Positions 1-12,400 of a stretch of DNA of 64,000 bases are shown piece after piece. Each line of letters begins with the position of its first letter. The first letter of the stretch is position 1. Location of the stretch: the NCBI RefSeq assembly GCF_002443255.2, contig NW_019211459.1, positions 6,416,803 through 6,480,802 of the forward strand, in the 5' to 3' direction. The notes beneath the pieces are model-generated. The model worked only from the letters and a program-made list of their open reading frames with translations. It searched no databases and had not been told where the DNA came from. A program made the translations under genes and the position numbers. The DNA comes from Varroa destructor (taxonomy: Eukaryota; Arthropoda; Arachnida; Mesostigmata; Varroidae).

Positions 1-2489
1 CACTGGTACTTCGTACGCATATACAGCATAAAATATTGTTTTCTATGATGGTCCTCTATGCGAGGAGAGGACATAATTAAACAATCGGCTTGCCTGTGTT
101 TGCTTTTCGTTTGTGAAATAGAGCAAGGATTACCGGCTGCTTCAGACAAAAAGTCGCCGGAACTTGACCTTGATACCATTACGCTTAAACTAATTGCAAG
201 TGAGGCTATAATGCTGAGCAACCCGTATGAGCGCTTCCTCGTCGTTAGAGGTGTCATTGGTTAATCGCGATTCTTTAGTCGATATTGTTTGAATATTTAA
301 ATTTGTTAACCAAAATACAGCCCGGACTGTTTTTCCTTGGTTTGCAGTTTGGTATTTACGTAACACCCTTTTTTTACCAAACGTGGAGTACGGCTGCAGT
401 AAAGGTCTACCCACTCATGAGTTGATCACATAGCCTGTACAATTGGGCGGTTGCGTTCTAATCCTACCGATAATGCCGATATAAGGATCTCAAAGCACGA
501 ACACGCAAAGCAAACGTATTTGCAAACGCAAAGGCTATATGAACTATGATTGTTTAGGGCGGACAGCTCCGATTCGAGTTACTTACGACTATTGATTAAT
601 GACGGTCACCTTCCCCCTAACGCTGTTGGCCGGCCATTTGTCTATGTCTTTTTGTCTTTTGGTACACCGATATTTCCACTAACCTGCCCGTTGACTTGCG
701 AACCGCGAGAGTCTTTCGCCTGTAAGAGCCAAGGATTGAGCGCAGTATTTTGCGGTGCGCTACTGCGAAAACACCTGCTACATGCTTCTTATCTTCCTTA
801 TATGTTTTCGGCGCGAAAGGGGCAAACTTGCCGCTGAGACAGTCTTGGGCTGGAGCGTGGATGGAGTAATTTTCGATGGCAGGGCATGATAAAGTTCGCG
901 CAAATTTGAGACAGGCCTTTTAATCGGAGGGATGCATTTCTATGGTTGGACTTTGACCTAACTAGCCGTTGATTGTTGGATTCGAAACGTGTACGTAATA
1001 GTAACACTGTAACAAACTCAGGTGGTGAAGTAACCTTTATGATAATGGATATTTTTTTGTTTCATTCATAAAGCTATTTCGAGGTTTTTACAGCTTTTCA
1101 ACATAGAAAAAGTCGACGTTTTAGCTCGATAGTGGTCAGAATTGAGGACTGAGAATTTTAGCTAGGTACGGCAAAATATTCCCTGACAAACAACGCTCTT
1201 TTACTGAACCCTTAGAATCGAGTACTACTCTATTTTTCCCAGATTTCGCTTGTGCGGATAGAGTGATACACTCATACGCAGAGAGATGTTTGACTGTATG
1301 ACAGATCGATTGATATATAACTATTTATGAGTACAGGAGATGCAAGCTGCTTATTGAACTATATAGTTCCTTATATGTAATAATGTTTTCTATCGTGGAT
1401 TTCGCTTATTTATAAACGCAGTTCGTCTGTGGTAGAAGTAGTTGAGCCCATCTGGTCCCTTCGGGTCATATCGGAAGCCTCGTTTTCGGCTTCCCCCACC
1501 AATTATTGTTATTTGTGAGCTTAAGTCATGTGGAAAGGTAGGAATAGTTGAAGCAGCATATAACGAATCAAGTATTTTACAACGTACCAATTGCAACTGA
1601 GAAGAGTGATGAAAATAGGACATTTCGAAACACGGCAGGATCAAGTATACGATTAGACGTAATCCGATCATCATTAAGCCTAACATTGAGCTAATAGAAG
1701 TGTCGATACATCGTACAAATATAGGGAACTAATCTTGTGCCTATCGTTTTACGGCCATAATCATATATTTGTCCTAATCACCGTCAAGACGGAACGAAAA
1801 CCGATAACATCGCTTTCTCTGTGACATATTAAAGGTTTTTTTTTTTTTGTTTAATGTTTACTATTACAGTTATAATTTATTGTATCAGGTAGCGAAGGCT
1901 TAAAAACATTCGTGATATTAGAACAACAACAACGTTGACTGTTGATTTATACATAGACATGCATAGACAACATTTTCTATTCTGTACGAAACTAGACCGG
2001 TTAGATCAATCGTGTGTCGGATCGCACTGCCGCTACACTTTATAGGGAACGTCAAATTACTAAATCAGCCCGTTTGGATCGATGAGGGAACAGGCTACTG
2101 AAGCTAATCCAGCGAGATAATCTTGCTTCAGTGGATATAAACCGTAGAGTTCACGTTCTCTCGCCGTATAGTTGTTTTTTTTTTCCTGCTGAGAACGTAT
2201 GTCCCGAACGAGGCTCAATCATCATTTGAAGCTTGGAAAAATCCCTTCTAAGCAAAAACCTTTTAGCGAAAAGCATTCTTTATAACAGAGCTAACAAGGT
2301 CGAAGTTGCCCTAATGGCCATGAACGCTAAAATTCATTTGCCTTGCAATTGCGTTAAATTTTTATCAAGCATAAAACTAGCTTACCTGATTGTATCGGTC
2401 TCGGTGCCCACCTGATCAGCTCCGAAGTCTTGCATGGTTGTCTGTTTGAGATGGGGCGAGTTTGTGGCAACGTCAACAGCATTGATAGT

Positions 2490-2520
2490 AGCAGCAGCAG
2501 CAGCAGCAGCAGCAACAACA
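2490..2520. repeat. GCA/CAG trinucleotide microsatellite
   Basis: About eight consecutive GCA units followed by two or three ACA units. There is no surrounding open frame that would make it a coding glutamine or serine tract. Confidence 0.9.
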
Positions 2521-2955
2521 TTAATTATCATCGTCATAAAAACGAGGGGAACTAGTTAAGAAGTAAACGATTGAATATAATAAATAACGTTATATGGCCA
2601 CTAATGGTGGAAATCGATTTTGACCATATTGTAGTGAACAAAACTATGCAAATAAGGTATGATGTTTTCAGAATAGGGGAATTATCGTTCGGGAGGCGAT
2701 GTCGTTAGGCGATGCGGAGGAGGTTCACTAGAGAAATTCAACAGTGACCTAATGTTCATATGGATATGGTAGTCGTCCTTTTTCCATGAACCCCAACTAA
2801 CGTTTAGGTATATATTTGATTATAACGTATTTTGTGCTAGTATCATAGTGTGTAAATACGTACGTAGAACGTTCGCGTGAACGTTATTCGAAAATTAAGA
2901 TAGCAAACATTATAACTGCTTACTGTTACGCAAGCCTCACGGTTTCATGCTTCTA

Positions 2956-3265
2956 CTACGAAATGAGTTCGCCTGTGACAGGCAACACTACTTCATCGAG
3001 TGAAGTCTCCAAAGTAACGTCGCTGCCAATGACGTTAGCATCATATACTGGTCTATGTTGCGCTTCTATTGAAATAATAAGCACTCTGTTGCCATTTGTT
3101 TTATCTGTTGAAGTATTTTGTAACTGAAATACTTGTTTCGCGTAGCTTTCGATGGACATGTGTCGTCCTGTGTTGTCCACGCTGTCCTTACGCAAGCCAA
3201 GTAACTGATCCGTTCGAAACTTGATGGCGGTTTTTATTTTGTGGTCTATTTTTCTTAGTTTTTGT
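2956..3265 (-). CDS. Possible terminal exon, unknown protein
   Basis: Not recognised. On the minus strand a 3' splice site (TTGTGCAG) at 3266-3273 is followed by about 100 open codons ending in TAG at 2956-2958. The frame is rich in charged and polar residues (KIDHKIKTAIKFRTDQLLGL near the start, ending LPVTGELIS), and its codon use looks more like coding DNA than the neighbouring frames. If real it would be the last exon of a minus-strand gene with its other exons at higher coordinates, but I found no convincing upstream partner exon. A chance open frame is the main alternative. Confidence 0.2.
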
Positions 3266-4319
3266 CTGCACAAGGGTTAAACCCGTTGAAAAATTTTTAC
3301 TGGACAGGATTATTGCTACAGTTTTATTCGAGTCACAAGATTGTACCCCGAATTTGCTCTCTAAAGAGGACTACAATGTCGGATAAAGAGTATGCATTGG
3401 CGATATCGATTTTTCGCTGATGCCAGAAAACCACCAAAGCAGCCCAGACAATTCATTCCGTCTACGTTACACTGTAGAGTTGTATTTAATTTTTTTACTC
3501 TTAATATCATGCTCTGTTAAAAATGGCACAAGACAATCGTCGTCAAAGCCAAAAAGCCCGGGAAAATGCTCATCATTTGATATTTGAACGTAGCGAGGCC
3601 CTTTTTCATAGCTGTCTTAGTTTATAGAGCTCTAGCCTACTCAATGCGCAAGAGGAATAACTAAGGTTTACAACTGTCAGAGCCTGTAGCCATCTTGAAA
3701 ACTTGAATTTTCTCGATATTCTAACTATTTCATAAGAGTCGTCGACCAGCATCAGAAAGCGTTAGAAAACCGAAGGATCGACCACTGCACCGATCATATT
3801 CAACGGCCAGAAACGTTGCAGAGAGTATTACAGCGCACAAAATGTTTTAGTGCTTTGTTTCGCTTTCGCTTGAGTTCATATGTGATTAATAAAAGGGTAA
3901 ATTGTTGGCATACAAAAGCGATAGTCGATCATCAAAATCCATGAGAAATCGATTTCAGTTAATAAAAACAACTTATTTTTGCCCGTTCATTGAGAACTTC
4001 GGTTTTTTTGTTAGTCTGCGCTAGTTTCCGAGACGATTCCTCGAAGCGTCAATCTATCAAACGAATATAAACATTTGGTCAGGCAGTAAAATTTATCAAA
4101 ATAGAAAACAGTTAACTGGGCTGATGATACGCCGCCTCATTCCGGGTTCACTTGCGTTAAACCCGAGTTCAACTCGGAGATGCGTCTCCGATAATGTTTC
4201 CTTTTGAGTAAAACATTCAGTAGGTTAGAAGGGCTTCCAGGAAGTTACGACAATCGGTAAGCGTCTTAGTTGTCTTCATTTGAAATGTTTTCACCTTCTG
4301 ATAGTGCCGCTTGGTGTAC

Positions 4320-4583
4320 GTGTGGCAGTATCGTAATGCCGTATCGATAGAAGGCTATCTTTAGACTATAGATCAAACAGGAGTTGAATCTGTTTAGATT
4401 CACACCCAGCAGATTTTTCGTATCGTCGCGGTGGAACCATTTTTTTCACCAATAAGATATTAATCCAAGAGCCTTCTCCTTGAGCCGTACTGCGACGGGC
4501 TATCGAAACCCCTCTATAATACAGATATAATAGACTAATTACTATGCCCCCGTAACGATGCAGCGGTAACACTAAGTACATGA
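4320..4583 (+). repeat. Diverged interspersed repeat, copy A
   Basis: This segment aligns by eye, in order and in the same orientation, with 6785-7017. Shared blocks are AATGCCG-N3-CGATAG-R-GGCTAT, AGTTGAAT, TATCGTCG, a TTTTTCACCA block and CCCGTAA-N6-GGTAACA-like ends. Between the blocks the copies differ by substitutions and indels, so this is an old duplication or two members of a dispersed family. There is no coding content and no clear terminal repeats. Confidence 0.5.
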
Positions 4584-4859
4584 GGCGGTCAATTCGCATT
4601 CAGTCCTGTTCGTCAATTCCGCACATGGCACAAGTCAAGCTTCAGATGCGAATACCCGTGGTTTATCCAAAATACTCAGTTTAGACGCCCCTTTTCAGCG
4701 AGCTGGTAAAGATCGTTATTAGAAGGAAAGCTCAGAGAACGTTCATGTCTAGCTAGCCCTTTTTCTTTTTTCTTTCTAACTAACCATGGCCAGTGTGAGT
4801 CACTAAATAATACGGTGGCTTATTTCGCCGGAGAGAGTTTTACGAGCATGCTAAATTAC

Positions 4860-5330
4860 GCCTCCTCCCTGTTATCGGCTCGAGAGCATGAATCACGTCA
4901 TTTTCGTCGTTTCGCCAGCGCCAATTGCACGTGGAAGCGCGTTCCGCCGCTGCCATGAGTGTAGCGGCTGCGCGGTGCGATAGGCTTTCATTCTTATAGG
5001 GCGGCATCAGCAGCGGACTTTTTTTGTGGTCACAAAGAACTAAAGCTTCGCTATGTGTCGCTGCTATACAGTACGACAGTTCAATTATAACCCATAATCT
5101 GTTACGGTATAGCGTAATGTAAGGTTTGACGCCCGGCCGTCTGGTCGCTCGCTGGCTTGCTCACAATAACAAGAATGCTTCCATCCGTTTCCTTCCGTCT
5201 AAGCGAGCGCCGACAGCGGCAGCAGGAAGGCCGCGATGGGGCTTTCCCCGCGACAGCGGCGCTAGCACGAATCGGTTCCTGCTGCTGCTACTACTGCTGC
5301 TGCTATCTTCGTGATCGCCAGTAGCCAAGT
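4860..5330 (+). promoter_or_regulatory. GC- and CpG-rich region, candidate cactus promoter
   Basis: Sequence composition shifts from AT-rich to GC- and CpG-rich, with a short GCGCG/CGCC-type stretch around 4905-4990 and a CTG/CTA-rich tract at about 5278-5308. It lies about 1.1-1.5 kb upstream of the proposed cactus ATG at 6398 and contains a kappaB-like motif at 5238. No TATA box or transcription start can be assigned from sequence alone, so this is inference from position and composition. Confidence 0.4.
5238..5249 (+). promoter_or_regulatory. kappaB site (GGGGCTTTCCCC)
   Basis: The 12-mer GGGGCTTTCCCC contains GGGGCTTTCC, a full match to the Rel/NF-kappaB consensus GGGRNWYYCC. The identical 12-mer recurs at 12300-12311. 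Its position upstream of an IkappaB coding sequence fits known Rel-IkappaB feedback. Binding is not shown. Confidence 0.5.
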
Positions 5331-6397
5331 AAGCAAACTTACAAACAGCAGCCCCAAATCATCGGACAATCAATGGCATAGCGCACTCTCGTTAGCCTAC
5401 GTCCGCAGCACGACCATCAAAGTTTGCCAGAGAGCACCACTGCTAATGAGTATCGGCAGGCAGCGGCCGAATAGACAGCAACTCTCCTGACGGGGGGTAC
5501 CTAGTTGGATAGAGAGTGTCAAAACACGGAGGAAAACACTCACATGAATAACAACAACAACAGCATGCTATAAGTACTTGTAGCAACCTGTATACAATCT
5601 GTATATGCGTGAGTGTCTAGTTGGCTGTACGACGGTTTCGACTACCTTCTCAGAGAACAGAAGTTTGCAAACAATAACCGTTGCGACTCCGACACAGCGA
5701 CCTCCGTCGTCGCCACCACCCCATCGCTGTCTATTTAGTGCTAGCGAATCAGTAAGCAGGACTGCGGGCTCTGTTAAGATTAAGACGGGCGAGAGCGATA
5801 GTATCTTCGACATCTTTTTTTTTTTCGAACATTAGCGGGGAACAAAACAGAACGGTGATCGAAGAAGCAATTGGGTGCATGTGAGTGTCTGTTTATTGTG
5901 ACCGCAACTGTGGTGGTAAGGTATTCGAAATCGAGGGCAGCATCTAGCCACATCTGCTAAAACTGAGCACTCGAACCATCCCGCTAAGTTCGGTCTGTTC
6001 CGTTGTATTTCGTACATCGAGAGAACAACTAACTTAGTTGACTTGTAGCTCTTGTAAGTTCAAGACCAGAAACGTATGCCCATTGATAGTTTTTCAGAGA
6101 ACTTCAGTTTGGTCGTCTCGGACGAAATTGAAGGTCCGAAATAGTGCTGTGTGATCCTACCAGAATTGTTCTTCGTTGAGTGTACTAGCATCGTTTGCTG
6201 ATTTTGCGGACTTACAACAGTTAGGAAATTTAGCTCGGATCACAGCCAGCTGTCGTCATCGTGTGGGGCAATAGGGAGAAGCGCCTGTCTTTTATTGCAG
6301 TTAATTTTAGAGAGACGGCAGCGAAACAGGTCGTCAGAGAACAATTTCAGGAAGTTACTAGAGCTAACTGGTACAGCAACCGGAACAATTCCTCAAA
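5331..6397 (+). other. Probable 5' leader region of cactus
   Basis: No convincing open frame. The stretch lies between the GC-rich putative promoter and the proposed ATG. It could hold one or more noncoding leader exons. Transcription start and any 5'UTR intron cannot be placed by eye. Confidence 0.35.
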
Positions 6398-6424
6398 ATG
6401 CCGCCAATGGAGCGACTTGCTAAG
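6398..6424 (+). CDS. cact: cactus coding exon 1 (start codon)
   Basis: Nine codons (MPPMERLAK) from an ATG in a favourable context (TCAAAATGCC) to a donor AAG|GTTCGT in phase 0, which is the phase required by the next exon. The donor is only moderate. The exon is too short to identify by homology, so it is chosen by phase, start context and position. A different upstream first exon cannot be excluded. Confidence 0.5.
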
Positions 6425-9400
6425 GTTCGTAAATTATCAGCAATTTATTTAATCGTCCATTTTTCCGCCATAGATGCCTATTGATTTTAGCACAGTCGAC
6501 TGAATAAAACTTATATGCTTATGCACTTAAGCCGCTTCGGATCATATCTGATACTGGTTTGTGTTACATTGTTGTTTAATGCGCCCTCTTTCTTTTAGCT
6601 ATAGAAATATTTACAACGAAATTAAGTGTCCGCCTGAGTTAGTTGAACGCATTAATTAGTAGAAGAATTTTAGTTGGTATATCTATTCAGGGTTGGCTCA
6701 TGTCAGTGTGTGCGCTTCGATGAACTCAGAGGCGCCGGCTGGTAGAGGCACGGATTTCAACTACTTCCCCAGATACCGCGTTACTACTCTAAACGTCGAT
6801 GTTTCAATGCCGCACCGATAGAGGGCTATTTTAAGTACTGTAGACAAAAGCAAAGTTGAATAGGATAATAAACGAAACTTTCACGCCGAGTAAGTTCATT
6901 TTATCGTCGTTATAGAATCACTAATCTTTTTCACCACCAAAAACGTATAGCGCGAGAAGTTATCGGAACAGCTCTATCTATATACTATGTTGATTTGTTC
7001 CCGTAATGGTAACATGTTTGGCTAAGCAACGTGAGTCGTTTTACGTTCGAAACCGGCAGTAAGCACGCTTCATTTAATTTCGCTGGGAGTTAGCCATCTA
7101 AGTAATAGGACCGGATTTAAGAAACATAAAGCGTGATATAAGTATACTCGTCCGGTGAAAGATCGTCCACGTCTAGGACGCGTCTCTGTTCTCTAGCAAC
7201 GTCGAAGTAGGCACAAATGGGCATTCTGTTCTCCAGTCCTGTGACATGTCTCCAGTTGTTGGGAAACGGCACATCTTGTATGTCTGTCATGACACAACGG
7301 AGGATCGTCACTTGTTCCTTTTTTTTTTCTCTCCTCCGTCACCCTAATCGATGTGCGCTTCCTAAAGAATGAGATACATGTATAGTGCACAGTTCGCTAT
7401 GGTAGTATTACATTTTAGCCGCAACAGAGGAAGTAAATAGGTCATTGCCGGCTAGCCAAATACAGTATACGTGTGTTGAGTACCTAGCGCATTTGTACAT
7501 GTTGCCTAATAATATATATATATATTATAAGGATATAAAGTGGAGCTTGTATATAAGGAAATAGACGAACAGTAACTTTGATTTGTCGTTGGCACTTCGA
7601 TCCGCCTGCTTCTATCCAGACTGGGGATGTCCTTTTTTTCAACTAGTTTAATTTTTTTTTAAATTTAGAGCTAAATTTGCTCCAGTGCACAGTCAAATTT
7701 GTCTGAACTGTACGTAGCATAGTCTTGACGTAATAATAGATATTCGTACGATATTACGTTGAAAAAAAAAAACGCATAATAAGCTTTGTTTCAAGACACT
7801 CCTGCCCAATGGGTTATCCTGAAAGCGTTTGAAACAGAACAGAACAGAAATTATGTTTCAGGCAATGTATAATACTATTTGTAGAAATGCTTAGAGAAAA
7901 CGCGACTCAGAGAGTAGGAGACGCATTTCTTACCGTCCTTTTCCTTAAATGTACTCCCTACGTATCCCTCTTTCTTGGGACGGCAATCAATGTGTTAATG
8001 ACAGATTGGCAACACGCGCGATTAGTCGACTGTCAGTTTTCAGCGAATTAATGCATCCAGAACTCTGCTTCAAAAGGCGTAGCGTTTACGGATGACGAAC
8101 GCGGCCAGACTATGGTGATTCCTCGGCGTCATTCCATTCTGCGCGATCTATGCATGCGTCGATCGCGCGGCAGTGCCTTTACGCTCGTGGTGACCTTTGT
8201 CCGCTCCGTGTTCGCCGCTTCAGCTAGTCACACACGCGAGATCGTTGTAGCCCTATGAAATCTCTGCTATGGGTCTCCAGCGAACAGGTCTTCTCCAGTT
8301 GAAGAGAAGCGCAAGAACGATGATTTTCTGTATAGTAGCAGAACAGCGCGACCTATGCGGCCGATGTCACTGCAGTGGCCGCTACTAGAACACGGGGATG
8401 GATCCACAGTTGGTGCTTTGAACGACTCGTCGCTTATTACAATGATATCTTTAGCTGCTGGTCGATGTTCAGTGCAATTTCGTGTACGATCGCTCATTAG
8501 CTGGTCACGCGCACACGCCAGCCAGTAAGTTTTTTTGCTTACGGTGGCCCTCCGACCTTTCCTGGGCCGTTCGAGCCAACAGCAGTATCATTGGCGCAAT
8601 TGACTTTTTTTCCAGTCGCAAGCGTGGCAGTGGCGGATCGACTAAAGGGCGAGAAACGAGGCCAGCGCACGCGGTGGAATCGAGCGAACAATGACAAGTG
8701 CTGGTATGGTCACCAAAGGCCTGAGTCAAAGGAAATCGCTAGTGGCTTTGTGTCGTTTTAGTTGCTGATGCGATCGGTATTAGTGTTCTTTGTGAAGTAG
8801 TAATATCCTCCGGTACAGCTATGGCTATAGTCATCATCGTCGCTCCCTCGACGATTTCCTGCGCCGATCAACGTTGGACGACAGCGACAACAGCGGCTTG
8901 TTTGCCTGCCTGATTTGATAGCTGGAACGGTGCTGAAACTTAATAGCGCTTTCCCAGCTAGATATTTAAGGTGGCGGCCGCTCTGAGAAGAAAAATAAAG
9001 ATGGAGAGGATTTAGATAGAGAACATAACGAAAATATTGTTTGATCGAAGCTGAACAAAAATCGGTGGACAAAAAACGGACTAAACGGCATACGATAGGA
9101 GTGATAAAAGATCAGCTCTAACACAAAGAGGTATGACAAATGCAAAAAACTTTCAAAGAAAGTAGTCGTATAATGTTTTTTCTTCTGTCAGTGCCAACGC
9201 AGGATGTGAGCGTAGTAGGTGTGCAATTTCCCGCCATTTTGTTGACATTTTTTCAGTGTTGATGGCTGATACCGTTGTGTTTATACCGGTGTGGTTTATT
9301 TAGATTTCTGCCAAGTGGCTAGACGTGACTCAGAGCTATGTTATGGATACAGCGAAATGGTCATCTTTCTTACTGATCACTAACGATGTTTCCTCACTTA

Positions 9401-12400
9401 CATTGAGCTTATTCTACTTCCGTTTTGTACCAGGTTGAGTAAGAAGCTCCCGTTGTCGCCGGCAGATGACGCTGATTGGCTAATTATATTTAAGTGAAAC
9501 TTCTTAGGATGATTGGTTTGACTATTGGGCACGTCCTGTTACTTTTATTTAACTGGCGTCCTTCTTAAGCAAAATACGGCGCGGTTAACCCGAGAACTAT
9601 CTGAACGGCTAGGAAGGACCGAGACAACTATTACTAATTCATGTACTAGGAAGGATCGAAAGGGAAAAAAGGAAAGTCCCATAAATTCAGTGAAAATAGC
9701 CAGACAAATCATATGAAAACATGCTTTCCGTTGCTTGCCCATCAAAAACAAAACCATTTCTATATAAAATCGTTTGCGGTGATGAAAGATCAGTCAGAAA
9801 CGCAGGCTAGAATGGTTAGACCCTTCAGTTCAACACCACGAAGGAATATTTATAATCAAATGTCTACGTTGACATGATATGGCGGTGTTATACTATGAGT
9901 TATTCAAAGCACAAAAAAGAAGACTGTTACACGAATCAGCTTATTTTTTAAGCCCTGAAGTTTATAGAAAAGGACTTTCCATTGGAGCAGGGCGACGCTA
10001 TATCAGATACTACTTGGGTAACCCACCAAGCGGTAACGAACCTTTAACGATATACACTAAGCTATCCGGTGTACAGTTCGGACACGGACCCAATTGATTA
10101 TCAGTTATCTCGACCGATGCAACATAGCCATAGATGTAAACATCTCGGAACAAAGGCCGATGTTTGCAAATGGGTCGATGAATGAATGAATGAATGAATG
10201 GTTTCTAAGAAAAAAGACTTTTTTCGCGGAATACACCAGCTATCTAAGGTTGGGCGAAAGTCGTACGATGCGAAAGACCTCTTTGGCTAGTTAGTATATG
10301 CTCACTTGTTCAAAAGTCGCAACAACTAAAAGTGGCTAAAATAACGTGATCCTTTACACTATATGCATGTTTGTGGAAATAAACTGGGCGGCTAGTTGAC
10401 CTTAGGGAGCATGCGTTCATAAGCAGTTCTCGGTACTAAGAAAACAGTTTTTTTGGAATCGTAAATCCATCATGGCGGGTGCTAGAGATTTATTTTCGTA
10501 ATTTTAGAGAACGAACACCCGTTGATATTATAGATTTAAAAAATACTACGAAAAAAATACCGTGCTGTTACTGCTCAGTATTGAGCTGCTAAAGAGTCCA
10601 AGGGTTAGACTGAATGGGTCGAAAATTAATCAAAAAGAGCATAAACCTATTTACGGTAATGTGAAATACATGTGCATTTTTGCTTATTAGTGCTATTTTT
10701 GAGATGAGTTCATTTTTTGAGCTTCTAATAATATAGCTTTTAATTAAGAAAATGTGTAATTCGTAGGAATTATGTAAGGATGAACCTCCTACTGGCATCA
10801 TGAAAACTCGAACAGCTACCAAACATGATCTTACCCATTAAGGTCCGGAGATAATTCAATAGTTTGTTTGCTTTGTCGTCTGTTGCAGCCAAGTCAATCG
10901 GAGACGGATCAGCAAGATTCAGGGTTTCTATCTGGCTCCATATTTCAGTCGCCCGCCATCCCCTTATCAAGTAGTCAGAACGTGCTACAAAGCGTGCAGA
11001 GCCATACCTCAGACTATCCGGCAATCAACGTAAGTATACCAGAATGCTCACGGTTTTATCCTAAATCCCAAGTAGATTAACCATGAATGATTCTTGCCGC
11101 GTATGGGCACAATGATGACATCAGATGATGCGAACTTTAGGTGAACGCACAGGCACGTGCATACACAAAGCACGCTTACGATGATGGCAGTTCATCGCTT
11201 CGACTGAAAAAACTTTACACCTTTTGACAAAAGTATGTATTAGTTAGACAAATGTTATGCTCATTACTTATAATACGCTATTGTATGATATGAAACGGAA
11301 TGGTTAAGGGCGCCATATTTATTTGTACCATGTCAGAAATAAATAGATAGAAATAGTTCACATATATGCTATGTATAGTTAGGAAAAAAGACATAGGTAT
11401 GAATCAAGTTTGGACATTAACTATCGTACCATTAAAGTACAGCTTACAGTGCCTGAGCGCTTTCTCTAAACCCGTCCTAGCTGTAAGATGCAAGTTAACG
11501 TCCGTAATATATTTATCGGAATAGTATCTTTGATCAGCACTACAATGCGTATAGCAATTAATGTCATTTTTTTACGTTTGTTAGGATTTTATCAGCAACA
11601 ATCAGTTAGTATTATGTATATTTGACCATGTTTGGTCGTTGAAGATAATCTGGCCTTAATTCACGTCTTGGGTAATAGCGGCTGCTTTTGCGCAAACGTT
11701 TTTTGGTCGCTCTTATTTTTAAATAGGTTCTATCACACTACATTAAGTTGCTGCGAAAGCAAGTGGGAGTATAGGGACAGACGCTATCAAGGTACACTCG
11801 TCTTACTGAACCTAAAGTGCGAAATACCGTAGAATAACACAACAGAAACCACTATTACTGATCTCGTCCTGATAGATAAATGAAAATGACACAACAGAAC
11901 GCAACTGACCGAAGAACTTCGAAGGGAGGGTGTCTCGTTTAGGTTCGTCGCAAATTCACATCCTGTTGAAAGTCGCAAGTAATTTTTAATATACTATACG
12001 AAAAAGACTATTGCGGGACATTATTTTCCATAACAATGTTATTACCTTAATGATTTTATTGGTTCTAGAAGTCTATTGGCTAGCACAAACGACGGACCAA
12101 AGCGTCGACTTGAAGTCTACCCGTACTTCGTTCTCCTTTAGTGTAAGGGCAGAGTGCCGCATAAAAACACAGCAATTTCCCACCGATCCGGAGAAGGACA
12201 ATTTATAGAAGAAGAAGAAGCAGAAAAAGCAGAAGAAAAATGAGACGATGTTCAGCTCTTCTCGGCCGCATTGCCAGTTTACATTACGTGACGTGTGACG
12301 GGGCTTTCCCCGTTTCTTGACTATCCGACCTGTCTCTGACGATCCGTTTCTCAGAGACAGCGCAGTCTGCAGCAGCTCATCAGCAACATAGAGTCGCGAA

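Larger units (their letters stand above)
1..4860. other. Left-edge region without a confident gene
   Basis: AT-rich sequence with many stop codons in all frames. The only open frames are short and none is recognisable. Within it I note a GCA-type microsatellite, a weak minus-strand exon candidate at 2956-3265 and one copy of a diverged repeat near 4320-4583. It is probably intergenic or part of a long intron of a gene outside the window. Confidence 0.5.
6425..10888 (+). other. cactus intron 1
   Basis: About 4.5 kb without a recognisable gene. It contains copy B of the dispersed repeat (6785-7017), an AT microsatellite near 7508-7526, a somewhat GC-richer patch at about 8090-8720, and an AATG tetranucleotide array at 10177-10200. 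Short open frames occur on both strands of the GC-richer patch, with no family resemblance. Confidence 0.5.

Noticed and set aside
2866..2886. AACGTTC-GCGT-GAACGTT inverted repeat
   Set aside because: Arms of only 7 bp; too weak to separate from chance.
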